In this document: piece by piece, positions 5,661 to 7,670 of the stretch | Position numbering within the stretch: the first letter of the stretch is position 1 | How the letters are laid out: every line of letters starts with the position of its first letter | Assembly: GCA_025963265.1 (NCBI GenBank) | Contig: JAOPUY010000096.1 | Coordinates: 1 to 7,670 of the forward strand | Direction: 5' to 3' | From: Frankiales bacterium | Lineage (GTDB): Bacteria > Actinomycetota > Actinomycetes > Mycobacteriales > Jatrophihabitantaceae | DNA length: 7,670 nt | The notes under the pieces: generated by a model | The model's database searches: none | Told to the model about the DNA's origin: nothing | The model's input: the letters and a program-made list of their open reading frames with translations, nothing else | Program-made: the position numbers and the translations under genes

Positions 5661-5684
5661 ACCCGCAATCGGACCCGCAACCGG
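5661..5684 (+). repeat. 12-bp tandem direct repeat before the MFS gene
   Basis: ACCCGCAATCGG is followed immediately by ACCCGCAACCGG, an 11 of 12 match. The pair lies 14 bp after the palindrome and 29 bp before the MFS start. It may be a chance duplication or a paired regulator site; nothing else identifies it. Confidence 0.5.
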
Positions 5685-5713
5685 AGAGGTGCGACGTCGA
5701 CGAGCTACCAGGC

Positions 5714-7225
5714 ATGACCGCCCCGGCGCGGAACGCGCCCCGAGCGGGTGAGCAGGCGGTCCTCGACCACTCCGATTCGCAACCGGCCGGCTCCAGTCAC
5801 CGGCGTTGGCTCGCGCTGGGCGTGATCGCGCTTTCTCAGCTGACCGTCGTGCTGGACTTGACGATCGTCAACGTCGCGCTGCCGGACGCGCAGAAGGCCC
5901 TGTCGATCTCCGACGCCAATCGGCAGTGGGTGGTCACGTCCTACGCTTTGGCGTTCGGAAGCCTGCTCCTGTTGGGCGGACGGATCGCCGATTACTGGGG
6001 TCGCAAGCGCTCGTTCATCGTGGGGCTGATCGGCTTCGCGGTGGCCTCGGCCATCGGCGGTCTGGCCCAGTCCGGTCCGCAGCTGTTCGCCTCCCGGGCA
6101 CTGCAAGGGGTCTTCGGCGCGCTGCTGGCCCCGGCCGCGTTGTCGGTGCTGCAGGTGACCTTCCCGACCGGCCGGGAGCGAGCCAAAGCCTTCAGCGTGT
6201 TCGGGGCCGTGGCCGGCGGCGGCGCCGCGGTCGGGTCGGTGGTCGGCGGGATTCTCACCGAGTACGCGAACTGGCGCTGGTGCTTGCTGGTCAACGTGCC
6301 GGTGGTGATCATCGCGGTGATCCTGGCCAGCCTGTTCGTCGATGAGAGCCGAGCGCACGGCGACACCCGCTATGACCTGCCCGGAGCGGTCGCGGTGACG
6401 GTTGGCTTGGCCGCGCTGGTCTTCGGCTTCACCAAGGCGTCGATGGACGGCTGGGCCGCGCCGACCACGCTGGTCTATCTGGCCGTCGGCGTCCTGGGAC
6501 TGGTCGTGTTCGTCTTGATCGAGCGCCGCTCGAGCCACCCGCTGCTGCCGCTGAACGTCGTGCTGCACCGAACCCGAGGCGGCAGTCTGCTCACCGCGCT
6601 GCTGGCCGGGGCCGGCCTGCTCGGCGCGCTGCTCTTTTTGACCTTCTACATGCAGGTCACGCTGCATTACAGTCCGCTCAAGGCCGGTCTGGCCTCGCTG
6701 CCGATGACCGCGGTGTTCGTCGTCGGCACTGGCATCATCGAGCGGGCGATGATGCGCTTCGGCCCGCAAAGCCTGATGATCTTCGGCGCCATCGTCGCCT
6801 CGATCGGGATGATCGTGCTGACCCGCATCGGCCTGACGACGCCGTTCTGGAAATGCGTGCTGCCGGGCCAGGTCATCCTCGGCGTCGGGTTGTGCTCGCT
6901 GTTCATCCCGCTGTCCAGCGCCGCACTGATCGACGTCGACGACCACGACGCCGGCGCGGCCAGCGGTCTGTTCAACGCGACGCAACAGGTCGGCGGGGCG
7001 GTGGGGACCGCGCTGTTCAGCACGATCTACGCGGCGGCAGCCTCGGGATACGTGGCCCAGCACGTCGGTCTGGGCAACGTCGAGGCGCTCTCCCAGTTGC
7101 ACGGCTACGTCGTCGCCTTCCGCTGGGCCTCGGCGGCGATGCTGCTGTCTGCTTTATCGGCAATCACCCTCATCCGAATAAAACGCGACGACGTCGCGGA
7201 AAACGCCGTCCCCGGCGCGTTCTGA
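5714..7225 (+). CDS. DHA2-family (EmrB/QacA-like) MFS exporter, 14 TM
   Basis: This is a 503-aa inner-membrane protein of the 14-helix drug:H+ antiporter 2 family, expected to export small molecules using the proton gradient; the substrate is not predictable. Visible signatures are LDLTIVNVALP in helix 1 (47-57, Asp48), motif A GGRIADYWGRKR (88-99), the motif C region in helix 5 (164-179), WRWCLLVNVP (187-196), and the late conserved GAASGLFNATQQVGGAVG (414-431). Motif C reads AAVGSVVGG, with Ser where many DHA2 members have Pro. A ~30-residue hydrophilic N-terminus precedes helix 1. ATG 5714 was chosen as the first in-frame ATG before helix 1; no strong ribosome-binding site is seen (CCAGG only). 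The gap to efeB argues for a separate transcription unit. No TetR/MarR regulator gene is adjacent in the window. Confidence 0.88.
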   Translation: MTAPARNAPRAGEQAVLDHSDSQPAGSSHRRWLALGVIALSQLTVVLDLTIVNVALPDAQKALSISDANRQWVVTSYALAFGSLLLLGGRIADYWGRKRSFIVGLIGFAVASAIGGLAQSGPQLFASRALQGVFGALLAPAALSVLQVTFPTGRERAKAFSVFGAVAGGGAAVGSVVGGILTEYANWRWCLLVNVPVVIIAVILASLFVDESRAHGDTRYDLPGAVAVTVGLAALVFGFTKASMDGWAAPTTLVYLAVGVLGLVVFVLIERRSSHPLLPLNVVLHRTRGGSLLTALLAGAGLLGALLFLTFYMQVTLHYSPLKAGLASLPMTAVFVVGTGIIERAMMRFGPQSLMIFGAIVASIGMIVLTRIGLTTPFWKCVLPGQVILGVGLCSLFIPLSSAALIDVDDHDAGAASGLFNATQQVGGAVGTALFSTIYAAAASGYVAQHVGLGNVEALSQLHGYVVAFRWASAAMLLSALSAITLIRIKRDDVAENAVPGAF

Positions 7226-7314
7226 GGATGCTTGCCGCACCGGATCTGCACCCGACCAGCAATCGGCGAATTACTGTCCGTTTTTCAACCACTCTCAGAG
7301 ATGGAGATTGACCT

Positions 7315-7670
7315 GTGAAGATCGAGGGCGTAGTGGCATTGGTCGCCGGCGGCGGCGGCGGATTTGGCGGCGCGACGGTGCGGCGGCTGCACGCCGCCGG
7401 CGCGACCGTCGTGATCTGCGAGTTCGACGAGGCTAAAGGCAAAGCGATCGCGGAGGAGTTGGGCGAGCGCGCGGTCTTCGTGCAGACCGACGTGACCGAC
7501 GAGGCGAGCGTTCAGGCCGCGGTGGCCCGGGCCGAGTCGCTCGGCTCGTTGCGCATCGCGGTCATCGCGCACGGTGGCAACGCCGGCGGCGGCCGAACTC
7601 TGGACCGCGACAACAACCCGGCGGTGCAGGCCGATTTCGCCAAGGTCGTCGGCATCTACCTGCTCGCCAC
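7315..7670 (+). CDS. Short-chain dehydrogenase/reductase (SDR), 3' truncated by window end
   Basis: The first 118 residues of an SDR oxidoreductase are visible, resembling the 3-hydroxyacyl-CoA/17-beta-hydroxysteroid dehydrogenase (type 10) group. The Rossmann start is VALVAGGGGGFGGATVRRL (7-25), with Gly-rich residues 12-19 in place of the usual TGxxxGxG. It is followed by strand 2 ending in an acidic pair (CEF-D, 35-38), which suggests NAD(H) over NADP(H), and by QTDVTDE (57-63). The strand-4 region reads AVIAHGGNAGG (82-92) instead of the usual NNAG. VVGIYLLA (111-118) aligns with the segment that usually holds the structural/catalytic Asn, here Tyr115. The catalytic Ser-Tyr-Lys lies outside the window. 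GTG 7315 has GGAGA (7303-7307) 7 nt upstream. It is 89 nt from the MFS gene, so co-transcription is possible but unproven. Confidence 0.85.
   Translation, partial: MKIEGVVALVAGGGGGFGGATVRRLHAAGATVVICEFDEAKGKAIAEELGERAVFVQTDVTDEASVQAAVARAESLGSLRIAVIAHGGNAGGGRTLDRDNNPAVQADFAKVVGIYLLA

Noticed and set aside
5705..7102. 465-codon open frame on the minus strand opposite the MFS gene
   Set aside because: Its product is a low-complexity Arg/Gln/Asp/His-rich sequence typical of the antisense of a GC-rich membrane-protein gene. The plus strand has complete DHA2 motifs.
7226..7314. Promoter or terminator between the MFS and SDR genes
   Set aside because: TACTGT at 7272-7277 resembles a -10 but has no -35 at suitable spacing, and I found no convincing hairpin. 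Only the SDR ribosome-binding site is supported.

Overview
The window is very GC-rich, with strong G/C bias at third codon positions, GTG/TTG starts, ATGA-type gene overlaps and a DtxR/IdeR-type iron box. It is therefore almost certainly actinobacterial (Actinomycetota). I cannot assign a genus from sequence alone.

Layout. Positions 1-346 hold the 3' end of an unrecognised membrane protein that stops at 139, then a possible 57-aa membrane ORF. That ORF overlaps by TTGA a GNAT-family N-acetyltransferase gene (343-870) carrying an in-frame 12-bp tandem repeat. An unrecognised Trp-rich small protein follows (878-1258) and may be read from a leaderless promoter inside the end of the GNAT gene. 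It converges on a minus-strand pair: a hemerythrin-like (HHE) protein (2099 to 1479) and a 66-aa protein (1474 to 1274). A hairpin sits at the convergence point.

The centre is an iron-uptake locus. A 78-bp divergent intergenic region (2100-2177) holds an iron box and separates the HHE gene from an efe operon. In that operon, EfeU (FTR1 permease) and EfeO (cupredoxin plus M75 domain) form one 700-codon reading frame (2178-4280). It overlaps by ATGA a Tat-exported DyP peroxidase/deferrochelatase, EfeB (4277-5509). The three-component EfeUOB importer is thus encoded by two genes. EfeB and the EfeO part act outside the membrane on iron, and the EfeU part moves it across. The box implies repression when iron is sufficient.

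The right side holds a 204-bp intergenic region with a 20-bp palindrome and a 12-bp tandem repeat, then a 14-TM DHA2-family MFS exporter (5714-7225). Last is the 5' part of a short-chain dehydrogenase (7315 to the window end), which continues outside.

The most notable feature is the EfeU-EfeO fusion, with a repeat-built linker and an apparently retained EfeO signal/anchor segment, next to a divergent HHE gene at a shared iron-regulated region. EfeUOB is a known system; the architecture is the unusual part. I found no rRNA, tRNA, insertion sequence or CRISPR array.
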